A stretch of 64,000 nucleotides of DNA from Gimesia sp. (GTDB taxonomy: Bacteria; Planctomycetota; Planctomycetia; Planctomycetales; Planctomycetaceae): the NCBI GenBank assembly GCA_002706765.1, contig PAJV01000068.1, forward strand, positions 147,773 to 211,772, written 5' to 3'. Of the stretch, positions 1 to 8,771 are shown piece after piece. The position numbers and the translations under genes are program-made. Every line of letters begins with the position of its first letter. The stretch's first letter is position 1. Below the pieces are notes generated by a model. The model saw nothing but the letters and a program-made list of their open reading frames with translations, ran no database searches and was not told the DNA's origin.

Positions 1-90
1 TACAGCCTGCTGGATATCACGCCCTTCGGTCGCCAGGAAGACTTCGAAGAATCCCCCGTCGGCTGGCCACAGAAACCGACGTATGGTTAA
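1..90 (+). CDS. C-terminal end of a gene truncated by the window edge
   Basis: Frame 1 is open from the first base to a TAA at 88-90 and encodes 29 residues ending in GWPQKPTYG. The composition looks like a genuine polar C-terminus, and it ends shortly before the convergent minus-strand gene that stops at 138. Too little is visible to name a family, and the frame could also be open by chance. Confidence 0.4.
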   Translation, partial: YSLLDITPFGRQEDFEESPVGWPQKPTYG

Positions 91-137
91 CGGAGGGTCA
101 TGTTGCAGACCAGGAATGTGAGCGAGCCGGTCAGACT

Positions 138-1151
138 TCAGTCGCAGGACGAGTCGCCGGCTTCCCATTCCTGCACTGACTGCTTCGCATCCTCCAGGTC
201 TTTCTGGTGGTCTCTCCGGTACATCAGAAAAAGTCTCCAGTAGAAGCCGGAGGTCCAGATAAAGACGATTGTCCAGCCAACACTGATTCCGGCGGGAGCA
301 GGTAGCAGTTCAAATCTGAAGGGAAGATAAATGATGACCCATACTACTGACCAGAGTCCAAAGAAATAAAATGTCTCATTGAAGTATTTGTTTTCACTTA
401 CCGAAACAGGAATGCCTTCCTCAGGAATTGTGTAACGGACAAACCAGCCACACAGTGGCAGAACCGGTAACAGTAAATATTTCATTTGTTGTAGATGCCA
501 GGCTGTCAGTACACTGATCAGAGCTGTAATGGTGGTAAAGACGATGGTTAATTTGTCCCAGCGCTTCCGGGTATGTAGGAAATCATCAGGTCGAGGTGTT
601 CGTGGTTTATTTGTGTCCCGGTTTCTCAGTGGCAGCGCGATCTGATGGCAGAACAGGGGCCAGTTCTCCTGCCTGCATTCCGGGAAATGGTCTCGGAAAT
701 ATTGAATCAGCCAGAGTCGCTCTTTATTTTCAAAATAGTACAAGTTAATAGAACCGGTTTGGGCGGGGGTCTGGACTTTGATCAGTCCATGGGAATACAG
801 GCTCCATTGGATCGTTTCAATCTCGGACAGTTTTAGTTCGCGACTGGAAAAAACGCCCTGCAGTAGCAGATTACCACCGTGAAAGGTGACTGAGACATAT
901 TTCGAGACCAGAATATCCCAGAGGATGATGCTCAGTAGTAACCCCCAAAGCGAACCAATAAAGAGGAGGGTATAGATTCGATTTTCAACCGGAGCGATAA
1001 GCCACATTAGGTAAATAAAACCCAAGCCGATTATGCCAAAAACGATCAGTGAGATCATGGCACCGTTTTGCTCCTTTGTTCCCCGGCGAAAGACTCTTAC
1101 GGTATTTTCCGGTTCTGAATTCACTGTTGAAACAGCTGGAGATCCATGCAT
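138..1151 (-). CDS. Membrane protein of unknown function with a PH-like insert
   Basis: The protein has 337 residues. A polar N-terminus of about 30 residues is followed by two close hydrophobic helices (about 32-52 and 58-80). A beta-rich segment follows (about 85-165; SVTFHGGNLLLQGVFSSREL), resembling the bacterial PH-like domains often found after paired membrane helices. After a charged linker, four more hydrophobic stretches lie between about 200 and 315, and the tail is acidic. The first ATG is kept because the next Met is already at the first helix. It is monocistronic, with another small membrane protein behind it on the same strand. I do not recognise the family; a role in the cytoplasmic membrane is all that can be inferred. 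Confidence 0.75.
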   Translation of the reverse strand: MHGSPAVSTVNSEPENTVRVFRRGTKEQNGAMISLIVFGIIGLGFIYLMWLIAPVENRIYTLLFIGSLWGLLLSIILWDILVSKYVSVTFHGGNLLLQGVFSSRELKLSEIETIQWSLYSHGLIKVQTPAQTGSINLYYFENKERLWLIQYFRDHFPECRQENWPLFCHQIALPLRNRDTNKPRTPRPDDFLHTRKRWDKLTIVFTTITALISVLTAWHLQQMKYLLLPVLPLCGWFVRYTIPEEGIPVSVSENKYFNETFYFFGLWSVVWVIIYLPFRFELLPAPAGISVGWTIVFIWTSGFYWRLFLMYRRDHQKDLEDAKQSVQEWEAGDSSCD

Positions 1152-1287
1152 GATGATTCGTGACTCTGTTCAAGTAAGCAGACAAGGGGAGCTTCAATAA
1201 AGCAAACGGATCAAGGGGAGACAGGATCAATCAAATTTGCTGAAAGGAAGCGTTTCCTGGTAATAATGATCCCCGTACCTGCCGGGG

Positions 1288-1662
1288 TCATTTCACATTC
1301 CAGCCCCCGGCAAACAGGAGGATCAGCACGTAGCCCCAGATGGGAGCCGAGACCAGGACCACGCCACTGACGAGGATGAGTGAGACCGCAATTTTCATCG
1401 AGCGATGCCTGCGATAAGCCCAGAAGATTCCGATTCCCCAGATGACAATGAACAGCAGAGGCAGCAGCCGAAACAGGTTTCCCATGAAGCGGCCCTGGGG
1501 AAACAGAGGCATCAGCAGATAAGGGAGAACAAATATCACGAACGCCCCGCAGGCAAGTGTTGCCAGTAGTAATATCACTGACCAGGCTGCTACAATCTGC
1601 CAGGGAAACGCGGTGCCGTTGATTGAGGTTTCACTCCGACCTGTCTGTTCTGATTCATTCAT
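1288..1662 (-). CDS. Small three-helix membrane protein
   Basis: The protein has 124 residues. A short polar N-terminus (MNESEQTGRSETSING) precedes three hydrophobic segments at about 22-50, 60-85 and 90-120, with an arginine-rich loop (AYRRHRSMK) between the second and third that should be cytoplasmic. No catalytic motif is visible. It lies upstream of the gene ending at 138 on the same strand, with about 136 bases between them, so co-transcription is possible but not shown. No family recognised. Confidence 0.65.
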   Translation of the reverse strand: MNESEQTGRSETSINGTAFPWQIVAAWSVILLLATLACGAFVIFVLPYLLMPLFPQGRFMGNLFRLLPLLFIVIWGIGIFWAYRRHRSMKIAVSLILVSGVVLVSAPIWGYVLILLFAGGWNVK

Positions 1663-1756
1663 CGAGAGCCCTTTGCGAATGTGTTAAGGGATTATAACAG
1701 AAAGTTCAAAGGCACAAGACCAGAAAATGGTGTTTGAAATTGAAGGGATTGATGGC

Positions 1757-2344
1757 ATGTTTCTGCTTCAGCAGCCGACGGCAAAACAGATTGACGAATT
1801 CATCGCGATACAGGCACAGCAGGAGTTGAGCTACGCATCGCGCGGAGCGACGCACACGCAAACGCCTCCCGACGGCTTTCAGGTCGATCACAACCGGATC
1901 TGCCTGGGGCAGGGCAGGGTACTTTATGAGCAGGCGAAGCGGGCGCTTCAGGACTGGCAGCACTTTCGTCTGAACTGGGTCAGCCTGCATCGTCAAGCGG
2001 CGGTACCCGAGTCGGGACAGACCGTGGCGATCCTCGCGCACGCGCTGGGTTTGTGGATTCTCAATGCGTGTCAGGTGGTGTATGTGCTGGAAGAAACCGA
2101 ACCCGTTCAACGGTATGCCTTCGCCTACGGTACACTGCCCGAGCATGCGGAGTGTGGTGAAGAACGCTTTCAGGTGGAATGGCAGGCCGACGATGATTCG
2201 GTCTGGTACGATCTCTATGCTTTCTCACGACCACAGCAACTGTTATCGAAAATTACCTACCCTTACGTGCGTCACAAACAGAAACAGTTTGCCCGTGACT
2301 CACTGCAGGCGATGCAGAGAGCCGTTGCAATACATGAGAAATAA
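1757..2344 (+). CDS. DUF1990 (UPF0548) family protein
   Basis: The protein has 195 residues from the chosen start. It carries the DUF1990 pattern: a DGFQVDHNRICLGQG segment, a tryptophan/phenylalanine-rich stretch (WQHFRLNWVSLH), FAYGTLPEHAECGEERFQVE, and the closing segment DDSVWYDLYAFSRPQQLLSK followed by a basic helix. The family is widespread and of unknown biochemical function; no catalytic residue is established. An ATG at 1727 would add ten residues, but a GAAGGG Shine-Dalgarno sequence sits 9 bases before the ATG at 1757 and none precedes 1727. It is convergent with the EF-hand gene ending at 2621. Confidence 0.85.
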   Translation: MFLLQQPTAKQIDEFIAIQAQQELSYASRGATHTQTPPDGFQVDHNRICLGQGRVLYEQAKRALQDWQHFRLNWVSLHRQAAVPESGQTVAILAHALGLWILNACQVVYVLEETEPVQRYAFAYGTLPEHAECGEERFQVEWQADDDSVWYDLYAFSRPQQLLSKITYPYVRHKQKQFARDSLQAMQRAVAIHEK

Positions 2345-2620
2345 CTCCTCGTCTGTTCGAAATTTCGTGTGTACTTGAGAGTGTACTCGATAATAAGCCA
2401 CCCGGGCTGGCAGACGTCGCCGGTGATCTTGAGAATCTCCTCCATTGAAGTATCAATACAGGATTGCAGTTTAAGAAAAGTGCCGGGAATCAATATCAGA
2501 CAGGCTAAGCAGACTGCTGTTCTCGATCTCGGAATTCGAGGAGACAGTCGCCCCAAGGAGTGACACCATTTAAAGTCTTAATCGATTCCCGGCACAGCGA
2601 TGAGGACCATCAGCACACGT

Positions 2621-3310
2621 TTATGATGTGGGTTCTTTCGTGCGAGTCGCTGTCGGGTTCAGTCTGCCTTTGATCTTAAACAGGGCCGCCTTCTGCTCGT
2701 CGCTATCGATGATCCCGTCTCGGTTGGTATCGAGTGTGCGGAACAGTCGCTGCAGAGAACGGGGCACTTCGTCTGGACTGACAAAGCTGTCCAGATTGGT
2801 ATCCAGGCGTTCGAAGATCTCCTCATTGAGACCCAGTCCATTGACATCGGCACGGCCGCTGAGCATTTTGGTGCGATCGATGACCGCCAGTTGTTCCATG
2901 CGGTTTAAGACGCCGTCTCCATTCGCATCGGCGTCTTTCACGCGTGACCGCATTTTCGCAGGGATTTCACTGCCGCCAATCATGCCATCCCGGTTCAGGT
3001 CCATACTCAGCATCATCTGGGTAACCAGGTCGGTTGTGTCTGTGTTATCTGTCTGCGTGCCTCCCATTCCGCCGCCACGCCTCATACCGCCACCTCCCTG
3101 CATGCCACCCATCTGTGTTCCCCCACCTCCCTGCTGACACTGACCGCCTCCGCCACCCTGCGGACCCATCTGTTGGCCTCCGCCTCCTCCACCACCACGT
3201 GGTCCACCTCCGCCGCCACCGCGGCCTCCACCCCCGCCGCGCTGGGCAAAAGCATCCGTGGCAAACATCGAAATCGCCAGAATTGTGAGCAACATGCTGA
3301 AGTTTCGCAT
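2621..3310 (-). CDS. Secreted glycine-rich EF-hand protein
   Basis: The protein has 229 residues. A signal peptide (MRNFSMLLTILAISMFATDAFA) is followed by about 60 residues of glycine runs with Gln, Arg and Met, then four EF-hand-type calcium loops: DLNRDGMIGGSE, DANGDGVLNRME, DTNLDSFVSPDE and DTNRDGIIDSDE. The last three keep the D-x-N/D-x-D/N-G/S pattern well. This architecture is common among planctomycete exported proteins and suggests calcium-dependent folding or matrix association outside the cell, which is inference. The ATG at 3310 is chosen because AGGGGG lies 9 bases upstream; a TTG at 3337 would extend it without giving a better leader. Confidence 0.85.
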   Translation of the reverse strand: MRNFSMLLTILAISMFATDAFAQRGGGGGRGGGGGGPRGGGGGGGQQMGPQGGGGGQCQQGGGGTQMGGMQGGGGMRRGGGMGGTQTDNTDTTDLVTQMMLSMDLNRDGMIGGSEIPAKMRSRVKDADANGDGVLNRMEQLAVIDRTKMLSGRADVNGLGLNEEIFERLDTNLDSFVSPDEVPRSLQRLFRTLDTNRDGIIDSDEQKAALFKIKGRLNPTATRTKEPTS

Positions 3311-3709
3311 ACGTAAAATCCCCCTATCGGACAACAAGTGTCAAACTAAAAAATACAGTTGGCCCGATACTGCAGTCGATTGCTCGCTTGATAGTGTCAG
3401 CTGCTGGAAACTGAGGTTTCCAAAAACGAATGTTCTTAAGACAGGATACAATTTAAGGGTTCGTGATCTGACTTGTATGTCATGGTATAATCGCACTTGA
3501 GGAGAGTGAATTCTGAAACGGAATATCAGGACTTCCTCTCCCACTCTTTAAAACGAAAATCGGAGCCGGGTTGCTACCAGTGATTTGCAAAAAAAGTAAA
3601 ACAAAAGCAGTGATCACCTGATGAATTCCATTCTGACGGCTCATTTTACGGTGGATGTGTTATAATGGACGCAAAGCAGAAATGATCAGTTGCATGAAGA
3701 AACGTTAAT
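3311..3709. other. Intergenic region between divergent genes, with a -10 candidate
   Basis: About 400 bases separate the EF-hand gene (minus) from the gene at 3710 (plus). A perfect TATAAT lies at 3661-3666, about 45 bases before the plus-strand start. No convincing -35 box is visible at 16-18 bases upstream. The rest is AT-rich with no open frame I would call a gene. Confidence 0.4.
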
Positions 3710-4312
3710 ATGATTGTCCTGAGAAACAGAAACTGGAATCGTGACTACCGGGAGATCGTCATCGACAGTATTTTTGATTCGTTTCCCCCGGACACTCATT
3801 TTGCAGACTGTGATGGCGACCAGTTAGTGCAGGCCCGGGGAGATAATTATGACGAAATCATACGTGACTTTTCCGGAAAAAGCTGGGATCAACTGGACCA
3901 CGGTCTGATTTCATTTCACCATGAAGCGCCCCTGTTTATGTCCTCTTTCGGTTTCCTGAAATTTCTCCCGGCGTTCCTGGTTGATCTGTTTGAAGAACCA
4001 ACGCAAGTCGTGAATTCCGTCTGGAACCGACTGCTGGAACTGGAACACGAGGATACCGTCAACCCACAAAACAACGAGTTAAACAACATACAGAGAGTCT
4101 GCTGCATCCTGGCATTTGTCAGGGTCACTGATTTTCCCCTCGACACCCGGATGCCCGAACGCACGCCGGCTGAATATTATTACGATCCCCGGGCGGAGTC
4201 GGTATTTAACGTGGTGACCCTGGGGCTGAATCCCGAACGGGTTCTCGCCATCCGATCACAAATCGAAGAGATTAATGACGCTTTTATCGGGTATCGCTGG
4301 GACAGCGGATAG
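3710..4312 (+). CDS. Hypothetical protein, resembles DUF6714
   Basis: A soluble, acidic 200-residue protein with no signal peptide or membrane segment. It opens with a helix containing IVIDSIFDSFPP and then has DFSGKSWDQLDHGLISFHHE followed by FGFLKFLPAFLVDLF. The order, a short acidic helix, then a GKxWxxL segment, then an aromatic 'lives at the top' helix ending in a membrane-like LPAFLV strand, is what I recall of DUF6714, a family of unknown function. The match is from memory and only moderate. The Shine-Dalgarno sequence is weak (GAAGAAACG). A TATAAT lies upstream at 3661. No functional partner is adjacent. Confidence 0.6.
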   Translation: MIVLRNRNWNRDYREIVIDSIFDSFPPDTHFADCDGDQLVQARGDNYDEIIRDFSGKSWDQLDHGLISFHHEAPLFMSSFGFLKFLPAFLVDLFEEPTQVVNSVWNRLLELEHEDTVNPQNNELNNIQRVCCILAFVRVTDFPLDTRMPERTPAEYYYDPRAESVFNVVTLGLNPERVLAIRSQIEEINDAFIGYRWDSG

Positions 4313-4384
4313 GTTTCGTTTCGCGCGTTCTCAGAGCGCGAGTGTTACCTGAAAGGAATCGCTTCTTCTGCTTCACAGACCGGT

Positions 4385-5008
4385 TCACTTCACGCGGACC
4401 GTCACCTGCAGTTTCTTTTGCACAGGACTCAGGCAGCGGAATTCATCGCAGGCCTGGTATTGTACCTGACAGCTTACGTCATATTCACCGGGAGTGACTT
4501 CCGGGGCGACCTGAATTATTTGTCGGAATTCGACCTGACCTGAATACACAGGATGACTGTCTGCACCCAGCGACCGTCCCGTGGGAGGCGCCTGCCAGTC
4601 AGCCTCTTGTTGAAATCCATCAGGCAGTTCCAGTTTGATTTGAGTGGCGACATTTGCGGGCTGTGCATTCAGATCACGGATTTCCCACAAGGGGGCAATG
4701 ACGAATTTCACCGTCAGCGGGAAGCTCATTCCTGGTTTCACTTCTTCGGCGGGAAGCTCCAGCAGGACCGAGACCTGCTCTCCCTCGGCCCGATCGACTG
4801 CTTTCAACGCGGTCTCCTGCCGGCTCTCTGCGGGAAAACCGGTTTCCACTTCGGGTTGATGTGCTGTGCTGCTGTTTTCAGGAATCGTTTCCCGGTCTGC
4901 TGTCTGTTCACAGCCTGAAACTGACAACAGAGCGCATGACAGGCAAAGCTGCCACAAAATGCGCCTGTTGCAGGCAGACGGGTATTGTTTCAAAGACAGA
5001 TTGCTCAT
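4385..5008 (-). CDS. Lipoprotein with DsbD-alpha-like domain
   Basis: The protein has 207 residues from the ATG at 5008. The N-terminus has a basic region, a hydrophobic core and a lipobox (LLSVSGC), so it should be a membrane-anchored lipoprotein. From about residue 70 on it is a beta-sandwich ending in YDVSCQVQYQACDEFRC, which resembles the N-terminal domain of DsbD (a YQxC...C pattern that carries an electron-transferring cysteine pair). In E. coli DsbD the two cysteines are five residues apart; here there are four between them. The start overlaps the stop of the FG-GAP gene as TAATG, indicating translational coupling. No DsbD membrane domain is nearby, so a redox role is only an inference. 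Confidence 0.75.
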   Translation of the reverse strand: MSNLSLKQYPSACNRRILWQLCLSCALLSVSGCEQTADRETIPENSSTAHQPEVETGFPAESRQETALKAVDRAEGEQVSVLLELPAEEVKPGMSFPLTVKFVIAPLWEIRDLNAQPANVATQIKLELPDGFQQEADWQAPPTGRSLGADSHPVYSGQVEFRQIIQVAPEVTPGEYDVSCQVQYQACDEFRCLSPVQKKLQVTVRVK

Positions 5009-6333
5009 TATTTCCTGAAATACAACCAGACGTAACCATGCGATTTTGCCAGGTCGAAACTGCGGTCTCCCTTGCCGCGCGTACTTGCCAGGAAGGGGCG
5101 CATCTGTTTTGCGAATTCCGCGTCGTGTTTCTCGAACGCTTTGGCTTCGGGACTCTCTTTGAGGGCTTTGTAGGCTTCTGACCATTCTTTATTTGCTTTC
5201 TCGCTAAAGATTTCATCACCCGGATAGCGTTTTTTGAAATCTTCCCGCAGGGCAGTCATTTTATCGCCATACGCTTTGCCAAGTTTTTCTGATTCTGACA
5301 GCAAGGTTTCAACCTGTTGTTTCTCCTGCTTTGTCAGGTCGTCACGAAAATCGTAAGTCGTGTTGAAATCGCCGAGAATGAGATCCAGCTTACCATCCTG
5401 ATTATAGTCGACCACATCGATCTGGGAACGAATGCCGGGAACCATGGTATCTTCATCCCAGATCACCTGCTTATAGCCGTTTCCTTCATGTTTGGGGATG
5501 AGAACCACTCCCTCAGAAAATTGAGGTGCGGTTTTCGAGCCGGTATTCCGGAACCAGGTGACGCTCCCCTCATCACTGCCCGCCAGGATGTCCCACAGTC
5601 CGTCCTGGTCCCAGTCAGCGATTACCGGGCAGCAGTGTTTTTCCACTTCCAGGGGTTTTCCGCCGGCGTCGACGGTCTGATTCTCATCCGCAAAGGCATA
5701 CTTCTTTGCGTCCCCTTCATTGATCCGCAGTTTCAGGTGGCCATCAAAGCAGCCAATTAATAGGTCGAAATCGCCATCCGCGTCCCAGTCCACCGGAGTA
5801 TAAAAACTGCCAAATGACTGGTAGTTCTGCTGTTGTTTGACACTGCTGCGGACGGGGACGCCCGCTTTGTCTTTGAGTTCGATGGGAGCGGCGAATTTGT
5901 GATCGGGCAGCCCGCGAAAATAGAAGCAGGTACCTGGATCATAAGAACTGCTGATGAAATCCCGGATGCCATCTCCGTCCAGATCGACGAACCGGGGTTG
6001 TCCACCCACGCAACAGTAAATGTTGACTTTCGCATCCTTGCCATCCGCCTGAACTTTGCCGATATCCATATAAACCGGGGCATCACTGCGGCCCACATTC
6101 TTATAGAACTGAAACGTGCCGCTGAAATCGCCAACGATCAAATCAGCCAGATCATCGCCGTCCAGATCTTCAATGCAGGGACTGCTGTGTCCCCATGCGG
6201 CGCCGGTATCAATGATTTTTCCCTCCGCCTGGAGTCGAACCGGTTTTTCGAACAGTTCATCTGCCAGGGTGGGATCAGCAGTGAACAGGTAGAAACAGAA
6301 GGCACACAACGAAAGCAGGCGGTGGAAAGTCAT
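5008..6333 (-). CDS. Secreted FG-GAP/VCBS repeat protein
   Basis: The protein has 441 residues with a signal peptide (FHRLLSLCAFCFYLFTADPTLA). Five Asp-rich repeat signatures mark an integrin-alpha-like beta-propeller: DLDGDDLADLIVGDF, DLDGDGIRDFIS, DWDADGDFDLLIGCF, DWDQDGLWDILAG and DYNQDGKLDLILGDF. The loops are of the calcium-binding type. A charged helical segment follows (about 335-420), so the last propeller blade is interrupted; the tail SHGYVWLYFRK restores a short blade-like strand. The protein should act outside the cytoplasm in binding rather than catalysis. It is first in a two-gene unit with the coupled lipoprotein downstream. Confidence 0.85.
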   Translation of the reverse strand: MTFHRLLSLCAFCFYLFTADPTLADELFEKPVRLQAEGKIIDTGAAWGHSSPCIEDLDGDDLADLIVGDFSGTFQFYKNVGRSDAPVYMDIGKVQADGKDAKVNIYCCVGGQPRFVDLDGDGIRDFISSSYDPGTCFYFRGLPDHKFAAPIELKDKAGVPVRSSVKQQQNYQSFGSFYTPVDWDADGDFDLLIGCFDGHLKLRINEGDAKKYAFADENQTVDAGGKPLEVEKHCCPVIADWDQDGLWDILAGSDEGSVTWFRNTGSKTAPQFSEGVVLIPKHEGNGYKQVIWDEDTMVPGIRSQIDVVDYNQDGKLDLILGDFNTTYDFRDDLTKQEKQQVETLLSESEKLGKAYGDKMTALREDFKKRYPGDEIFSEKANKEWSEAYKALKESPEAKAFEKHDAEFAKQMRPFLASTRGKGDRSFDLAKSHGYVWLYFRK

Positions 6334-6714
6334 CGAAAATCCTCGCAGATGGTTTAGATGAAATTTCGGTTGTTCAGAATCCTCTCACAAAAAAAGAGAG
6401 AGCGTGTGCCTGCCGTTTTGTCTGGATATTTTTAAAAAATCATTTCGATTAGAAAAAATGGTTTGAATCAGCTGCTTTCAAGGCTACTGCAGTTGATTCA
6501 CCAGATCAACGGCGATTCAGGAATTCTATCTAATTATATTCAATGGGCGAAACGCCGATTCTGGTTTCATGTCACCGCGCGAATTCCGTTCTGAGTTCCC
6601 ACTGCGATGCAGGAAGAGTATGATAGATAAGCTTTTGCGTATCATGTGGATTCTAAATCGGATTCTCGATCGAATGTGTCCCTTTATATCACTTCCAGGG
6701 AAGGGCCTGCTGTC
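6334..6714. other. Intergenic region, divergent promoters expected
   Basis: About 380 bases lie between the minus-strand FG-GAP gene and the plus-strand propeller gene. The region is AT-rich, with an A-run flanked by CTCTC and GAGAG near 6385-6400. I see no clear promoter boxes, RNA gene or open frame. Confidence 0.3.
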
Positions 6715-7662
6715 ATGATGAAACGAACTTCGCAGTGGTTTGTCCTGTTGTTATCCTGCCTGCTGGTGACCCAAGTCGCGTCTGCGGAACGACTGGTGCT
6801 GGTGAGCGCTTCCTATCAGAAAGACATCCTGGCGATCTGCGATGCGGATGGCAAAGTGCTCTGGTCTTATAAAACAGCAGGACCGAAGCAGGGGCACGCC
6901 GGCCATCACGATGTGCAGCTGCTGCCCAACGGAAATATTCTGTTTCACGACAGCTGGACCGGGCTCAAAGAGGTTACCCTCGATAAAAAAATCGTCTGGA
7001 CTTACGATTCGGCGACTATGAACGGCAATACCGGTCAGCGCGTCGACGTGCATGCGTTTTCCCGACTTCCCAACGGAAACACCGTGATCGTGGAAAGTGG
7101 GGTGGGACGCATTATTGAAGTCGATCCCAACGGCAAGCTGGTGCATCAGTTCCCTCTCAAGAAGGGGGGGACGCAATCGACCCGCCTGATGCGGATGACA
7201 CCTGCCGGCACATACCTGGTCTGTTCCGAACAGCCTGGCGTCGTGACCGAATACAATCGGAACGGCAAAGTGATCTGGGAATACCTGATCAAGACCCGCG
7301 TTTACGGTGCCATTCGACTTAAGAACGGCAACACACTCATCGCTTCCGGCAGTGGAAACAGTATTCGCGAGGTGAATCCCGAGAAAAAGACGGTCTGGGA
7401 GATTCAGGGCAAAGTGCCGGGCACGGAGATCGAGCTCAAATGGACCACCTGTCTGCAGCAACTCGACAATGGGAACATCGTGATCGGCAACTGTCACGCC
7501 GGCCCGGAAAATCCACAGATCATCGAACTGGATGACAACCGGAACGTCGTCTGGCAGTTTGACGAATTCAAGCTGGTCGGCAACGGCCTGGCCTGCTGGC
7601 AGATTCTGGATGAGACGCAATCCTCCCTGGTCCGTAAACTTCTGGAAGCATCAAAACCATGA
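6715..7662 (+). CDS. Exported PQQ-like beta-propeller protein
   Basis: The protein has 315 residues from the ATG at 6715 (an equivalent ATG follows at 6718). A leader (MKRTSQWFVLLLSCLLVTQVASA) precedes repeated blades, each with a PNGN or KNGNT turn: LLPNGNILFHD, LPNGNTVIVES, LKNGNTLIASG and LDNGNIVIGN. WSYKT, WTYDS, WEYLI and WEIQG mark the alternating blades. This is the pattern of propellers in the quinoprotein/arylsulfotransferase superfamily, but I see no catalytic histidine set that would make it an enzyme. It overlaps the thioredoxin gene by ATGA, so the two are translated together. A GGGAAGGG sequence precedes the start. Confidence 0.8.
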   Translation: MMKRTSQWFVLLLSCLLVTQVASAERLVLVSASYQKDILAICDADGKVLWSYKTAGPKQGHAGHHDVQLLPNGNILFHDSWTGLKEVTLDKKIVWTYDSATMNGNTGQRVDVHAFSRLPNGNTVIVESGVGRIIEVDPNGKLVHQFPLKKGGTQSTRLMRMTPAGTYLVCSEQPGVVTEYNRNGKVIWEYLIKTRVYGAIRLKNGNTLIASGSGNSIREVNPEKKTVWEIQGKVPGTEIELKWTTCLQQLDNGNIVIGNCHAGPENPQIIELDDNRNVVWQFDEFKLVGNGLACWQILDETQSSLVRKLLEASKP

Positions 7663-8405
7663 GTATTCCCACCTACAACTCAATCCTGTTTGCTCTGCAG
7701 ATTGGTGCGTTTGTCGCGATCTGTGTGATGATCGTCTCGTTTTTCGGGATGATCATTCAATGGACGACACCCCGCCGGGGCCGACATGTTCTGCGACTGC
7801 TGCTCTCACTGGGCATCATTGCCGGCTGCATCGTTGTGCAACAGAGCATATTCTGGGGGATGTTCATGCCGACGCTGCGAGAGCAGCAACTGGCAGAGCA
7901 GGCAGCGGGGCGTGAAAAACAACTTGATGAATCGTCAGTCCTGAAGGTGGGGGACCCGGCTCCTGAATTTACCCTGACAATGACGGACGACAAAGAGTTT
8001 TCGATGTCTGAAGCGCGCGGTGATGTGGTACTCATCAATTTCTTCGCAACCTGGTGTGGTCCCTGTCGCATGGAACTCCCACATATTCAACAGATCTGGG
8101 AAGAGCGAAAAGACAATCCCCGTTTTCGTCTGCTGGTCATCGGCCGAGAAGAAACGATGGAAACGGTAAAGCAGTTCTGTGAAGAGAACGGTTTCACCTT
8201 CCCCGCGGCCCCCGACCCGGACCGCGTGGTCTTTTCGATGTTTGCCCACGATTTGATTCCGCGGACGCTGGTCATTTCTCCGGAAGGAACCATCATCTTT
8301 TCCCAGGTCGGCTTTTCTGAACCCGATGTGGAGAAGCTCGAGGCACTGCTGGATGAGCAGCTTGCTGGTTTGCCTGTCCCAAAAGACCAGCCGATTGCAG
8401 AGTGA
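7659..8405 (+). CDS. TlpA/ResA-type membrane thioredoxin
   Basis: The protein has 248 residues. Two N-terminal hydrophobic helices (about 7-30 and 44-65) anchor it in the membrane. A thioredoxin fold of the AhpC-TSA/TlpA type follows from about residue 95: VGDPAPEFTLTMTDDKEFSM, then the redox motif WCGPC at residues 132-136, and the cis-proline segment LIPRTLVISPEG. Such proteins reduce or isomerise disulfides outside the cytoplasm. Two membrane helices rather than one is unusual. The start overlaps the preceding propeller gene stop by four bases, so the propeller may be its client or partner (inference). Confidence 0.88.
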   Translation: MSIPTYNSILFALQIGAFVAICVMIVSFFGMIIQWTTPRRGRHVLRLLLSLGIIAGCIVVQQSIFWGMFMPTLREQQLAEQAAGREKQLDESSVLKVGDPAPEFTLTMTDDKEFSMSEARGDVVLINFFATWCGPCRMELPHIQQIWEERKDNPRFRLLVIGREETMETVKQFCEENGFTFPAAPDPDRVVFSMFAHDLIPRTLVISPEGTIIFSQVGFSEPDVEKLEALLDEQLAGLPVPKDQPIAE

Positions 8406-8771
8406 GTTGAACAGATCGCAATTTGAACTACTTAGATTTCTGCGCCGCGAGTGCTCTGTCGATTTGTTCGCTGATGATGTATTCCATAATCCGCAGGCTG
8501 ACACGGCCCCCTCTTTCGGGGCACGAATTTCTCCACGCAGCCAGTGATGAAGTCTGTTCTAATAAGTCCCTGGTCAACCATTTTATTTACCATCAGCTCA
8601 TTTACATTTCCCGGGTGCAGGAAGTCCGGAGTTGATGTCCGACTGATAGAAACTAAAAAATAAAAAATTTACAGATTTCGATTGACTCTCATGCAAAATG
8701 CATTAAGGTCTAATGCAGATTGAATGAAAGAGTGAGTTTATGCATATCTCGAAAATCAACAGGAGCGGAAA
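8406..8771. other. Intergenic region before the first BlaI/M56 operon
   Basis: About 365 bases. The right end carries a candidate TTGACT -35 box (8682-8687) and a perfect inverted repeat (8699-8717), described separately. On the minus strand a frame open from about 8582 to 8430 ends in a short helix-like peptide (MEYIISEQIDRALAAQKSK from 8487). It lacks a start with a ribosome site and I do not call it a gene. Confidence 0.4.
8699..8717. promoter_or_regulatory. Candidate operator of the first BlaI-like repressor
   Basis: A perfect inverted repeat with arms TGCATTA and TAATGCA around five bases (AGGTC). It lies 12 bases downstream of a TTGACT -35-like box and 55 bases before the BlaI-family start codon, so a protein bound here would block the promoter. 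It does not contain the TACAnnTGTA core typical of BlaI/MecI operators and present in the second operon at 20156. Confidence 0.55.

Noticed and set aside
3034-3288. Repetitive glycine-codon stretch considered as a repeat array
   Set aside because: It encodes the Gly-rich part of the EF-hand protein; units are irregular and in frame, so it is not a CRISPR or DNA satellite.
8428-8487. Short minus-strand peptide MEYIISEQIDRALAAQKSK
   Set aside because: Nineteen residues with no ribosome site or promoter; helix-like but not supportable as a gene.
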